NCBI GenBank assembly: GCA_903847335.1
Contig: CAINDI010000113.1
Coordinates: 1 to 52,571 of the forward strand
Origin: an uncultured Verrucomicrobiota bacterium
GTDB lineage: Bacteria; Verrucomicrobiota; Verrucomicrobiia; Palsa-1439
Length of the DNA stretch: 52,571 bases
Direction: 5' to 3'
Shown: positions 43,691 through 52,040 of the stretch, one piece after another
Layout: each line of letters begins with the position of its first letter
Numbering within the stretch: position 1 is the first letter of the stretch
Notes under the pieces: generated by a model
The model's database searches: none
What the model was told of the DNA's origin: nothing
Seen by the model: the letters and a program-made list of their open reading frames with translations, nothing else
Position numbers and translations under genes: made by a program

Positions 43691-44887
43691 TCAAGGTGAG
43701 CCAGGTTCATATTTTTTAGAATTGCTTAACAACAATGAGAATAAAAATCCCAACGCCAATAAGCCGGCGCCGATTCCAAATGCGTCGCTGGCGGCTTGCG
43801 TTCCGAAGTGGTCTTTGAGGAATGCCACCATTTGCGGGCCGACAATTCCGCCGGCCGACCACGCCGTTAGGATACAGCCGTAAAGCACCGGCATCCGCAC
43901 CGGGCCAAACGTGTTCAGCACAAACGCAGGCATCACGCCGAAGCCGCCTCCGTAACAAAGCAGCACATAACAAATCAGCGCGCCGAACAACCAAGGGTTA
44001 CCGGTGAAGATGAGCGCGACAAACGCGATGACTTGCGTGGCCAGCATCACACGGAACGTGGCGAGTTGACCGAGCCGGTCCGACAGACCGCCCCAGAACA
44101 GCCGGCCCAAACCATTGAATAATGAGCTAACCGCAATCAACGTCGCGCCGGCCATCGCCGGATTTGGGCCACGCCACAAATCCTGCAACAGCGGCGATTG
44201 GAAACTGATGATGGCGATTCCGGCGACAATGTTGCAAAAGAACACCAGCCACATCAAACCAAACTGTCGCGACCAGACCGGCGCGATCCCCGCGAGGTTG
44301 ACGGAAGCGACCGGTGTCCCCGGTGGATTCCGCAGGCCAGCCGCAGCAAACAAACTGATCGTACCGACAATCAAGCCGATACCGGCAAAAACCAGCGGTA
44401 GTTGATGTTGGCAAGCGGCGTCGAGTGCCGGTGCGATGACTTTGCTCATCAGCAGTGCGCCCAAGCCGAAACCCATGACCACCATGCCGGTGACTAAACC
44501 TTTTTTATCGGGAAACCATTTCGCCGCAGTCGCCACCGGCGTGACATAGCCAAGTCCTAAGCCGATTCCGCCAACAACTCCGTAGCCGAGCCACAACAGC
44601 GGCAGCGATTTCAAATGCAACGCCAGCGCCGCGAGCAGATAGCCAGCGCCGTACAGCAAGCTACCGGTGACCGCGAGTTTGCGTGGGCCGAATTTCGGAA
44701 GCAAGACGCCGCCGACCGCCGCCGCTACGCCAAGAAAACCGATGGCGAGACTGAACGCCCACGCAACTTGCGTGTTGCTCCAACCGTAACCGGTGACGAG
44801 CGGTTTCTGGAAATAACTCCAAGCGTACACCGCGCCGAGGCACAGTTGTAGCAATGTGCCGGCACCGGCAATGAGCCAGCGCTTCAT
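43691..44887 (-). CDS. MFS transporter, oxalate/formate antiporter (OFA)-like
   Basis: Twelve membrane helices are predicted. The OFA-type opening is WLIAGAGTLLQLCLGAVYAWSYF split over the first helix, with GYGWSNTQVAWAFSLAI next. The family members move oxalate, formate or other monocarboxylates. The ORF extends to 45106, but that part overlaps fhs in another frame and lacks hydrophobic character; ATG 44887 matches the family start. It shares one base with the fhs stop (TGATG), so the transporter is translationally coupled to formate-tetrahydrofolate ligase. This supports formate as a candidate substrate. Length 398 residues. Confidence 0.85.
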   Translation of the reverse strand: MKRWLIAGAGTLLQLCLGAVYAWSYFQKPLVTGYGWSNTQVAWAFSLAIGFLGVAAAVGGVLLPKFGPRKLAVTGSLLYGAGYLLAALALHLKSLPLLWLGYGVVGGIGLGLGYVTPVATAAKWFPDKKGLVTGMVVMGFGLGALLMSKVIAPALDAACQHQLPLVFAGIGLIVGTISLFAAAGLRNPPGTPVASVNLAGIAPVWSRQFGLMWLVFFCNIVAGIAIISFQSPLLQDLWRGPNPAMAGATLIAVSSLFNGLGRLFWGGLSDRLGQLATFRVMLATQVIAFVALIFTGNPWLFGALICYVLLCYGGGFGVMPAFVLNTFGPVRMPVLYGCILTAWSAGGIVGPQMVAFLKDHFGTQAASDAFGIGAGLLALGFLFSLLLSNSKKYEPGSP

Positions 44888-46563
44888 CAGAACAAGCCGA
44901 CGATTTCGCCCGCTTCGTTGATGTCGATGATTTCCGCCGACGGAATTTTTGGCAAGCCCGGCATCGTCATGATGTCGCCGGTCAAGACGACGACGAATCC
45001 GGCTCCGGCGGAAAGTTTCACGTCGCGAATCGGCACGTCGAAGTTTTTCGGACGGCCGAGCAAGGCCGGGTCGGTGGAAAGCGAATATTGCGTCTTCGCC
45101 ATGCACACCGGCAGATGCGCGTAGCCAGCGGCTTCGAAATCTTTGATTTTCTGACGGACTTTTACGTCGGCCATGATGTTGTCGGCGCCATAAATATTTT
45201 GCGCGATGGCGCGAATTTTATTCCAGAGACCCATCTCATCGGTGTAGAGGAACTGGAAATTATTGGAACGCGGTTGCTCCGCAAGTTCGACGACAGCTTT
45301 CGCCAGATTTTCCGCACCGGCACTGCCGCGCGCCCAGTGGTCGGCTTTGACGGCGCGAACGCCGAGAGTTTTGCAGTGGTTCTCAATGACGGCGACTTCC
45401 TCCGGTGTGTCAGCGGTGAAATGATTAATCGCAACCACCACCGGTAGGTTGTAGAGCCGAATATTTTCGATGTGTTTTTCGAGATTGGCGATGCCTTTTT
45501 CGACGGCGGACGGATTCGGTTTTCCGAGGTCAGCTTTCAGAACTCCGCCGTGCATTTTGAGCGCCCGAACAGTGGCGACGATGACAACGGCACTCGGTTG
45601 CAAGCCGGCCTTCCGGCACTTGATATCGAGGAATTTTTCTGCGCCGAGGTCGGCACCGAAGCCGGCTTCGGTCACAGCGTAATCGGCGAGCCGGAGACCT
45701 AATTTGGTAGCGAGGACGCTGTTGCAACCGTGCGCGATGTTGGCGAATGGTCCACCATGAACGAATGCCGGATTGCCTTCGAGCGTCTGGACGAGATTTG
45801 GTTTGAGCGCATCTTTCAACAAGACGGTCATTGCGCCGTGAGCTTTGAGGTCGGCAGCAGTGACGGGCTTTTTCTCGCGGGTGTAAGCGACGACAATTTT
45901 GCCGAGACGTTCCCGGAGTTCTTTGAGCGATTCGGAGAGACAGAAAATCGCCATGACTTCGGAGGCGACGGTGATGTCGTAGCCGGATTCGCGCGGGATG
46001 CCGTTGGCGTTGCCGCCGAGGCCGAGAACGATGTCGCGGAGAGCGCGGTCATTCATGTCCACGACGCGCCGCCAGACGATGCGATTCACGTCGATGCCGA
46101 GTTTATTGCCTTGCGTGAGATGGTTATCGAGGAGCGCGGCGAGTAAATTGTGCGCGGCACCGATGGCGTGAAAGTCACCGGTGAAGTGAAGATTGATGTC
46201 TTCCATCGGAATCACTTGCGCGTAACCACCACCGGCGGCGCCACCTTTGACGCCGAAACACGGACCGAGCGATGGTTCGCGTAGACAGATGACGGCGCGT
46301 TTGCCGATGCGGTTCAACGCATCGCCGAGACCGACGGTGCAGGTGGTTTTACCTTCACCGGCGGCAGTCGGATTGACAGCGGTGACAAGGATCAACTTGC
46401 CGGTCGGCGCGTTGTCGAGGCTATGGAAGTAATCGAGCGAGATTTTGGCTTTGTAATGGCCGTAATGCTCAAGGTCGGCATCGGGAATGCGGAGCTTCTT
46501 GGCAATCTCTCCGATGGGTTTGATTTTGGCAGCGCGCGCGATTTCAATATCGGACAGTGGCAT
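44887..46563 (-). CDS. fhs: Formate--tetrahydrofolate ligase
   Basis: Fhs activates formate with ATP to 10-formyltetrahydrofolate, the entry of formate into the folate C1 pool. The nucleotide-binding segment [20 protein letters not shown] and [28 protein letters not shown] and [17 protein letters not shown] are characteristic. Length 558 residues is standard. A ribosome binding site AAAAAGGA precedes the ATG. It lies 15 bases after the pterin methyltransferase gene and one base from the transporter, in a cluster resembling part of the methyl branch of the Wood-Ljungdahl pathway. Confidence 0.95.
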   Translation of the reverse strand: MPLSDIEIARAAKIKPIGEIAKKLRIPDADLEHYGHYKAKISLDYFHSLDNAPTGKLILVTAVNPTAAGEGKTTCTVGLGDALNRIGKRAVICLREPSLGPCFGVKGGAAGGGYAQVIPMEDINLHFTGDFHAIGAAHNLLAALLDNHLTQGNKLGIDVNRIVWRRVVDMNDRALRDIVLGLGGNANGIPRESGYDITVASEVMAIFCLSESLKELRERLGKIVVAYTREKKPVTAADLKAHGAMTVLLKDALKPNLVQTLEGNPAFVHGGPFANIAHGCNSVLATKLGLRLADYAVTEAGFGADLGAEKFLDIKCRKAGLQPSAVVIVATVRALKMHGGVLKADLGKPNPSAVEKGIANLEKHIENIRLYNLPVVVAINHFTADTPEEVAVIENHCKTLGVRAVKADHWARGSAGAENLAKAVVELAEQPRSNNFQFLYTDEMGLWNKIRAIAQNIYGADNIMADVKVRQKIKDFEAAGYAHLPVCMAKTQYSLSTDPALLGRPKNFDVPIRDVKLSAGAGFVVVLTGDIMTMPGLPKIPSAEIIDINEAGEIVGLF

Positions 46564-46578
46564 AATGAGATTTCCTTT

Positions 46579-47442
46579 TTAGGCGTAGAATTCTTGGACG
46601 CGCATGATGACGTCGAAACCTTCCAGCTTCAGACAATCGGTGAGGCATTGCAGCGCCGGAGCGTCGGTCGTAAGCATTTCGTATTTGCGTTTGACCGAAC
46701 CGATGACGTGATCCATTCCGAGCGGCATGGCCAGCGTGAGGAACGCGCTTTCGAGCGGGCCTTTCGTCGGTGAACCATCGGCGCGTTTCGGCGGCAGCAT
46801 GACGGTGAAATTGCTGAGACCCACTGACATGTGGACGCCCTTGAAGTTTGCGTCGTCGTGAATTAGGCGGATGGATTTCATCAACCGGAGAAACTGGTTT
46901 TCAGAATCAGCGCCAATCGGTGAGATGCCGGCGTCAATGATGCAATCGCTGACTGCGATGCTATGTTTCTTGGCTTCGGCAATCATCTGTTTTGCGGTCG
47001 CGTAGGTCTGGTTGGCGTCGTGATTTGGCTGGCCGGTGCCGTTTTCATTGCGCTCGGTGACGAGGAGAATCGGCCTGAATGCGATAATCTTTTTCAAGTC
47101 GAACATCTCTGGTCGCAACGGCGAAATGGAATTCAGTAACGGGATTTTGCCACCGGCGCGATTGAGGTCGTAGGCTTTGAGACCAGCTTCGGCCATGACT
47201 GGATCGGGTGTGTCGATGGAGAGCGGCTTCGCGGTGACGCTCTGAACTTGCCGGACCATTTCCGCGAGAAATTCCGGCGAACGCTTGCCGACGTTGACGT
47301 CGATGTAGGTTGCGCCGCCGGCGTCTTGCGACTTAGCCAGTTCTTTCAAGCCGGCGATGTCGTTGGCTTCGTAAAGTTTTTTGGTGGACGGAACGGAATC
47401 GTTGATGGATTCTCCGATGATACTGAGGCCGGGTAGTGACAT
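46579..47442 (-). CDS. Methyltetrahydrofolate methyltransferase (AcsE/DHPS-like pterin-binding)
   Basis: The 287-residue protein has the pterin-binding TIM-barrel pattern of methyltetrahydrofolate:corrinoid methyltransferases: IIGESINDSVPS, ATYIDVNVGKRSPEF, KPLSIDTPDPVMAEAGLKAY, KIPLLNSIS and DAGISPIGADSENQ. AcsE/MtgA enzymes move the methyl group between methyltetrahydrofolate and a cob(I)amide protein. The open frame extends to 47541, but ATG 47442 has an AAGGAG site seven bases upstream and begins with the conserved part. No corrinoid protein (AcsCD, MtxC) is in the window, so the acceptor is unknown. It is not a folate-synthesis DHPS by motif. Confidence 0.85.
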   Translation of the reverse strand: MSLPGLSIIGESINDSVPSTKKLYEANDIAGLKELAKSQDAGGATYIDVNVGKRSPEFLAEMVRQVQSVTAKPLSIDTPDPVMAEAGLKAYDLNRAGGKIPLLNSISPLRPEMFDLKKIIAFRPILLVTERNENGTGQPNHDANQTYATAKQMIAEAKKHSIAVSDCIIDAGISPIGADSENQFLRLMKSIRLIHDDANFKGVHMSVGLSNFTVMLPPKRADGSPTKGPLESAFLTLAMPLGMDHVIGSVKRKYEMLTTDAPALQCLTDCLKLEGFDVIMRVQEFYA

Positions 47443-47443
47443 A

Positions 47444-49000
47444 TTATTTCTCCTTTTTTGCGTGATGATCGCGGTTGCGGTAAGTGTTCGCCCAAGCCGA
47501 AGTGCCTTCGAGGCTGGCATTGTAAAATACGGCCGGGCCATCGAGCATGTGTTCGGCTTCGCCGTAAGCTTTCAGTCGGTCGTAAGCGCGCGCCCAGAGA
47601 CAATCTTTGTCGTCGAGTTCGCACCGGCCTTCCGCCGAACCGCCGCACGGACCGTTGCGGCCGGTTTTGGAACAAGCTTTGCGCGGGCAAAGATACGCGG
47701 TGTCCGGTAGCGAGCAATCGCCGCAATCTTTGCAGCCGAATGCCATTTCTTTCGAGACGCGTTCGATGCTGTGCAATGCTCGAGACGCCAGATTATCGCC
47801 GTTTTTTTCGAGCTGAGTGTAAATTTTTTGCATCGCCGGATAAAATCCTTCGCCGGCGACGAAAAATTTCTCGTGAATTTTTCGCGTGAGCCGGTAACCC
47901 AGCGGCGCGGGATTTTCCAACGCCTTCCGGTACTCGCGATTCAATTGCGTGACGTCGCCGAGACCGGTGGCGGGGTCGGCTTCAAAAAGGTAAAATTCAT
48001 CCGGTTTCGAATACTGAATTTCTTTGGCAAATTCTTTCCAGTCGTTTTCGCCGTAGCTCTGCGCTAGCTCGATAATTTTGCCGAACGATTCCGCTTTACC
48101 GAGACCGCCGAGATAGCCACCGGCGAAGCCTAAGCCTTTGAACACGGCGAGTTGTTTCGCGGCGAGTTCGTTGAAAAAGCTCCGGCCTTTGTCGGGACCG
48201 GCGGCGTATTTCTCAATGAGCGCAAAAAGTTTATCGCTGACGACACAGCCGGGGATTTTGTTTTTGTTGAACAAACCGGCGACGGTTTTGTTGAGGACGT
48301 AGACATTGCCGATGACCGGCGCTTGGACTTGCGCCCATTGCATGAAAAGTTTGATTTCGTAAAACTTTCGCATGTCGTAGCCGAGTTGCGAAATTACCCA
48401 CTCGGCGCCGCAATGGATTTTGCGGGCGAGTTTGAAATATTGCGGCATCAATTCGCGTTCTTGGCGTTTGAATGGCGAAACGGCGCAGCCGGTAAAGAAT
48501 TTTGTCTGTGGAAATTTTTCGGTCTTACCGCCGGGACGCTGAACTTCGAGACCGTCGTTCATTGCTTTGAGCATGGCAATGAGGCTGACAGAATCTAAAT
48601 CAAAGACCGGTCGCGCTAAACCGCCGTAGCCGGTGATTGGATAATCACCGGTGAGGGCAAGCAAGTTATCAAAGCCTTCAAGTGCATACCGCCACGCGGC
48701 GGATTCAAGACCGTTTCGGTTCAGGTCTTTGCAAGTAAGATGAATCGCCACCGGGACTGATTGACCAGCCAGCATACCGGCAATCCAGTCGGGCGGAAGC
48801 ATTGGATTGCCGCCGGGGTTATCGGTAATGGAGAGCCAGCCGATGCGTGGGTCTTGGGCAAGCGCTTTGCCGAGATCGATGAGTTTGTGTTGTTCGCCGG
48901 GAGCCGGAATGCCGCGCGTGCTGACCAATTCCGCGCCGTACACGAAGCGTCCGCCGGTAATGGCGGCTCGAAAAGTCTCTCGATTACTAATTGGATCCAT
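47444..49000 (-). CDS. Methylenetetrahydrofolate reductase fused to a MetV-like Cys-rich domain
   Basis: The N-terminal ~320 residues follow the MetF barrel (GRFVYGAELVSTRG, LSITDNPGGNP, HLTCKDLNRNGLESAAW, NLLALTGDYP, FDLDSVSLIAMLK). The C-terminus has the cysteine-rich MTHFR_C/MetV domain: CKDCGDC at about 423-429, then CPRKACSKTGRNGPCGGSAE and RCELDDKDC. In acetogens such as Moorella, MetF and MetV are separate proteins of a ferredoxin- or NADH-linked reductase complex; here they form one chain of 518 residues. It is the first gene of the cluster with the pterin methyltransferase, fhs and an OFA transporter. A candidate promoter lies about 80 bases upstream. Confidence 0.88.
   Translation of the reverse strand: MDPISNRETFRAAITGGRFVYGAELVSTRGIPAPGEQHKLIDLGKALAQDPRIGWLSITDNPGGNPMLPPDWIAGMLAGQSVPVAIHLTCKDLNRNGLESAAWRYALEGFDNLLALTGDYPITGYGGLARPVFDLDSVSLIAMLKAMNDGLEVQRPGGKTEKFPQTKFFTGCAVSPFKRQERELMPQYFKLARKIHCGAEWVISQLGYDMRKFYEIKLFMQWAQVQAPVIGNVYVLNKTVAGLFNKNKIPGCVVSDKLFALIEKYAAGPDKGRSFFNELAAKQLAVFKGLGFAGGYLGGLGKAESFGKIIELAQSYGENDWKEFAKEIQYSKPDEFYLFEADPATGLGDVTQLNREYRKALENPAPLGYRLTRKIHEKFFVAGEGFYPAMQKIYTQLEKNGDNLASRALHSIERVSKEMAFGCKDCGDCSLPDTAYLCPRKACSKTGRNGPCGGSAEGRCELDDKDCLWARAYDRLKAYGEAEHMLDGPAVFYNASLEGTSAWANTYRNRDHHAKKEK
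47450..47455 (-). promoter_or_regulatory. Ribosome binding site that decides the methyltransferase start
   Basis: AAGGAG on the minus strand lies seven bases before ATG 47442 and inside the last codons of the upstream MetF-MetV gene, which ends at 47444. Confidence 0.8.
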
Positions 49001-49062
49001 GTTGATTACTTATGTTTTGTTGACCCGCCGTATTGACGACAGGACACGCTGTAATGCTGTAA

Positions 49063-49074
49063 GTTTCGTGAAAC
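49063..49074. repeat. Perfect inverted repeat next to tandem GCTGTAA copies
   Basis: GTTTC-GT-GAAAC (49063-49074) is a perfect inverted repeat at the predicted transcription start of the minus-strand one-carbon operon. Immediately beside it are two direct GCTGTAA copies (49048-49054 and 49056-49062, 8-base period). The arrangement looks like an operator. Confidence 0.45.
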
Positions 49075-49080
49075 ACTAGG

Positions 49081-49109
49081 AAAATAAGGGTTATGCCTTA
49101 ATTTGACAA
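49081..49109 (-). promoter_or_regulatory. Candidate promoter of the one-carbon operon
   Basis: On the minus strand TTGTCA (49104-49109), a 17-base spacer and TATTTT (49081-49086) predict a start near 49074 and a leader of about 75 bases before ATG 49000. The leader has no clear Shine-Dalgarno site. Confidence 0.5.
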
Positions 49110-49139
49110 TGCTCCTGACTCGCGAAAACATACCGGTTA

Positions 49140-49167
49140 TTGACTGATGTGGCGCAGTTGTAAAAAT
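49140..49167 (+). promoter_or_regulatory. Candidate promoter of mqnD
   Basis: TTGACT (49140-49145), a 16-base spacer and AAAAAT (49162-49167) lie in the divergent gap. A second AT-rich element, TATAAA, is at 49176-49181 but lacks a -35 at the right distance. Confidence 0.35.
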
Positions 49168-49214
49168 CTGCAAACTATAAATTTTGTTCGTGCAAACTGC
49201 GGGGCAGACGCCTA

Positions 49215-49234
49215 AAGTTACGGCTCAATAACTT
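49215..49234 (+). promoter_or_regulatory. Small hairpin just before the mqnD ribosome binding site
   Basis: AAGTTA (49215-49220) and TAACTT (49229-49234) are perfect inverted repeats around an eight-base loop. They end one base before AGGAG (49236-49240), which lies ten bases before ATG 49251. The hairpin could tune ribosome access, but only six pairs are available, four of them A-U. Confidence 0.35.
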
Positions 49235-49250
49235 CAGGAGATTTAATTCT

Positions 49251-50087
49251 ATGGCACTCAAAGAGATTACAATTGGCCACAGTCCCGACCCCGATGACGC
49301 ATTTATGTTTTATGCGCTGACGCACGGTAAGATTGATACCGGTGGATTGAAAATTAAACACCACATTGCCGGGATTGAGGAACTGAATCACAAAGCCGTC
49401 GAAGGTGAATTTGAAGTGTCGGCGCTGAGTGTTCATGCCTATGGCTATACGATGGATAAGTATGCGTTGATGAAATGCGGTGGGAGTTTTGGCGATGGCG
49501 TGGGGCCGATTGTGGTGGCGAAGAAGAAAATGGAAATTGGCGAATTGGCGGATGACCGGATTGCGGTGCCGGGGACGATGACGAGCGCGTATTTGCTGCT
49601 GAAATTGCTTCTCATTAATTTCAAATTTGAGGTGGTGCCGTTCGACAAGATTATGGATGCGGTGCTGAATGGCGACGTGGATGCCGGGTTGTTAATTCAC
49701 GAAGGCCAACTCACGCACAAAAAACACGGCTTACACAAAATTGTTGATTTGGGCGAATGGTGGCAGGAGGACATGAACCTGCCGGTACCGCTGGGTGTGA
49801 ATGTGGTTCGCAAAGATCTCGGCAAGGAAATGATGCAGCGTTTGGCGAAGCTGACGCAGGAAAGTATTAACTACGCGATGGCACACCGGACCGAAGCCGT
49901 CGATTACTCCATGAAATACGGGCGCGGCATGGATGTGAAGACGACAGACAAGTTTGTCGGCATGTACGTCAACAAGTGGACGGTGGATATGGGTGAGGAT
50001 GGCCGGCGATCCATCACGCAACTGCTGACGCGCGCTTACCATGCCGCCTTGATTCCGCGGCCGGTGCATTTGGAATTTGTGGAATGA
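49251..50087 (+). CDS. mqnD: 1,4-dihydroxy-6-naphthoate synthase (MqnD)
   Basis: MqnD converts cyclic dehypoxanthinyl futalosine, the MqnC product, to 1,4-dihydroxy-6-naphthoate in the futalosine menaquinone route. It has the periplasmic-binding-protein-like fold and the family start ITIGHSPDPDDAFMFYAL, then EVSALSVHAYGY, PGTMTSAYLLLKL and AGLLIHEGQLTH. Length 278 residues. AGGAG at 49236-49240 supports ATG 49251. It overlaps the O-antigen ligase-like gene by four bases, so the two are coupled although their roles seem unrelated. Confidence 0.94.
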   Translation: MALKEITIGHSPDPDDAFMFYALTHGKIDTGGLKIKHHIAGIEELNHKAVEGEFEVSALSVHAYGYTMDKYALMKCGGSFGDGVGPIVVAKKKMEIGELADDRIAVPGTMTSAYLLLKLLLINFKFEVVPFDKIMDAVLNGDVDAGLLIHEGQLTHKKHGLHKIVDLGEWWQEDMNLPVPLGVNVVRKDLGKEMMQRLAKLTQESINYAMAHRTEAVDYSMKYGRGMDVKTTDKFVGMYVNKWTVDMGEDGRRSITQLLTRAYHAALIPRPVHLEFVE

Positions 50088-52039
50088 GTAGTTCCGGAGG
50101 TCGAGGCGTAAGCACTCGCAGTCATCACGAACCGCTATTCTGGGAATTGCGGCGCAAACCGGTGGTGCAATTCTGTCATCGCGCGATTTTCGCGCTGATC
50201 GTTTTTGTGCTGATCTATTCGGTGGTGATGTATGGAGCCACGCCGGAATGGGTGCAAGGACCGGTGGTTGCGGCGGTAATCTTAGCGGTACTTTTTTGGG
50301 CAATCCGGATTGCGGTAGTGCCGGAGGTCGAGGTGGTATTTTCGGCGCTGGGAACGCCACTCTTTCTTGCCGGACTCTATTTAATTCTCCGGTATGCCCT
50401 GGCCGATATCGAACCAGTGAGCCGGCCGAGCATGTTACTGGCGATTAGTGCGTTGTTGTTTTTCTTTGTCCTCCTCAATGATTTTAGTCACCGGTGGCAA
50501 ATTACGGCGATAGTTTGGATTATCACAATTCTTGGCGTACTGCTGGCAGTCTACGGTTGCGTGCAAGTCTTATGTCATCAAGCCTATGCGTGCGGAACAT
50601 TTCTCAAACCGATGGATTTGGCGGTGTTTTTGCAAATGGCGTTTGCGGTCGCGACGGCGAATTTTTTTCTATCGCACCGGTCGCAATCTGAAAAATTAGG
50701 TTTAGCCTTTGCCGGCATCGCAATTTGCATTGGCTTACTAGTGACATTTTCTATCTGGCATTGGCTTGGTTGGAGCGCGGCGCTCATTGTGGTGGCGCTC
50801 TTTACTGCCTTTAAACGGACTTGGCATTTCCGGTGGGTCGTAGCCGGGGCCTGTGTGCTCGTCGCGGTGACCGGTGCCGTGATTTTTGGAGCGATGTCCA
50901 TCCGGAATCAAAATATTGCTGACGGTAGTGAAGGCCCGATTCTGCAGGCAAAATTATCCGCAGTTGCCGGCTCGCAGCCAGTACCGGAATCCGCGTCGAA
51001 TGCGGAATTGACCCAGCGCGGACTTTGGGATGCGGCGTTGACTATTGGTCAGAATAATTTTTGGGTCGGCGGCGGTGGTGGGATGTTTCCGTGGCTATTT
51101 CCACGCCACCGGACGGTGCAAGGAGTTCCGGAGCGTTGTCCGAATCTCTATCTGCAAGTGTTCGCGGAATACGGTGGGCTAGGCGTGATATTATTCATTT
51201 GGATTGGCGTGGGTTTAGCGCTGGCGATGTTGAGTATCATCCGGTTGCGCGACAAAAAATATTCATCGGAGCGGCTCTCCAATCGTTATGCATTTGTGGT
51301 GACCGGGTTGGCTATTTTGGCGGCGGTCGCAATCAATGCCGGTGTTGACCTGAATTTACAGGTCGGCGGTTTGCTGTTTCCATTGCTTGCAATTATGGCG
51401 ACCACCTTAACCTGTGGCGTGCACCGGCGTGTGAACGAAGATGATCAGCGCGAGCAACCCGGCCACCACCTCACCATCCGGTTGTTTGGTGTCAGCCGAT
51501 TCGTGTTAGTCGCCGGACTTGTCGGACTGGCATTATTTCTAACAGCGGGCGCTCGCCGGACGTATCCAGCGAAATTTTTCCTCCATCGTGGCCGGCAACA
51601 ACTGGCGCGATTGGATTGGGCCGGTGCCGAACAAACTTTCCAGCGAGCGCGTTGGTTTGATGGCCGGAGTTACAAAGTCGCCGAAGCGCTCGGCGATCTC
51701 TACATTGCTCGCGCCACTTGGGATCTTCAACACCGGGCAGCTTTTGGTCAGAAAGCCTATGAGTGGTACAATCGCGCTCTGACGCTCAATTATTATGCCG
51801 CCGACATCCAAGTTAAAATCGGTCGCCTTCAGGATGTGCTCGGTAACTCCACCAAAGCGCAAGCCGCATACCGGCAGGCGCTCGATATTGACCCGTTGAA
51901 TGCCTCCTATCATGTTGCGCTGGGCCAATCGTATGCCCGCGCCGGTGACGAAGATGAAGCGCAACATCAATTCCGTCTCGCCCACAATCTCGGCGCGACC
52001 GAAATTTTACCGGCGCTCGAAATCCCCAGTCCGAATTAA
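50084..52039 (+). CDS. O-antigen ligase/polymerase-like membrane protein with TPR repeats
   Basis: About ten to twelve membrane helices precede a soluble C-terminal part with tetratricopeptide repeats (residues ~510-640: YEWYNRALTLNYYAADIQVK, KAQAAYRQALDIDPLNASYH). The Wzy/WaaL-type loop is seen as WVGGGGGMFPWLF and NLYLQVFAEYGGLGVILFI, where the conserved His is replaced by the NLYLQ form. Such proteins polymerise or attach lipid-linked polysaccharide on the periplasmic side. Length 651 residues. It is the third membrane-plus-TPR protein in the window, after those at 13848 and 31492. It is coupled to mqnD by ATGA and followed by cbiX after one base. Confidence 0.85.
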   Translation: MSSSGGRGVSTRSHHEPLFWELRRKPVVQFCHRAIFALIVFVLIYSVVMYGATPEWVQGPVVAAVILAVLFWAIRIAVVPEVEVVFSALGTPLFLAGLYLILRYALADIEPVSRPSMLLAISALLFFFVLLNDFSHRWQITAIVWIITILGVLLAVYGCVQVLCHQAYACGTFLKPMDLAVFLQMAFAVATANFFLSHRSQSEKLGLAFAGIAICIGLLVTFSIWHWLGWSAALIVVALFTAFKRTWHFRWVVAGACVLVAVTGAVIFGAMSIRNQNIADGSEGPILQAKLSAVAGSQPVPESASNAELTQRGLWDAALTIGQNNFWVGGGGGMFPWLFPRHRTVQGVPERCPNLYLQVFAEYGGLGVILFIWIGVGLALAMLSIIRLRDKKYSSERLSNRYAFVVTGLAILAAVAINAGVDLNLQVGGLLFPLLAIMATTLTCGVHRRVNEDDQREQPGHHLTIRLFGVSRFVLVAGLVGLALFLTAGARRTYPAKFFLHRGRQQLARLDWAGAEQTFQRARWFDGRSYKVAEALGDLYIARATWDLQHRAAFGQKAYEWYNRALTLNYYAADIQVKIGRLQDVLGNSTKAQAAYRQALDIDPLNASYHVALGQSYARAGDEDEAQHQFRLAHNLGATEILPALEIPSPN

Positions 52040-52040
52040 T

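Noticed and set aside
44888-45106. N-terminal extension of the MFS transporter ORF
   Set aside because: It overlaps fhs in another frame, is Arg/His-rich and not hydrophobic; ATG 44887 gives the normal family start.
49001-49250. A SAM or tetrahydrofolate riboswitch before the MetF-MetV gene
   Set aside because: I looked for these because of the pathway, but the leader shows only short repeats and no recognisable conserved riboswitch core.
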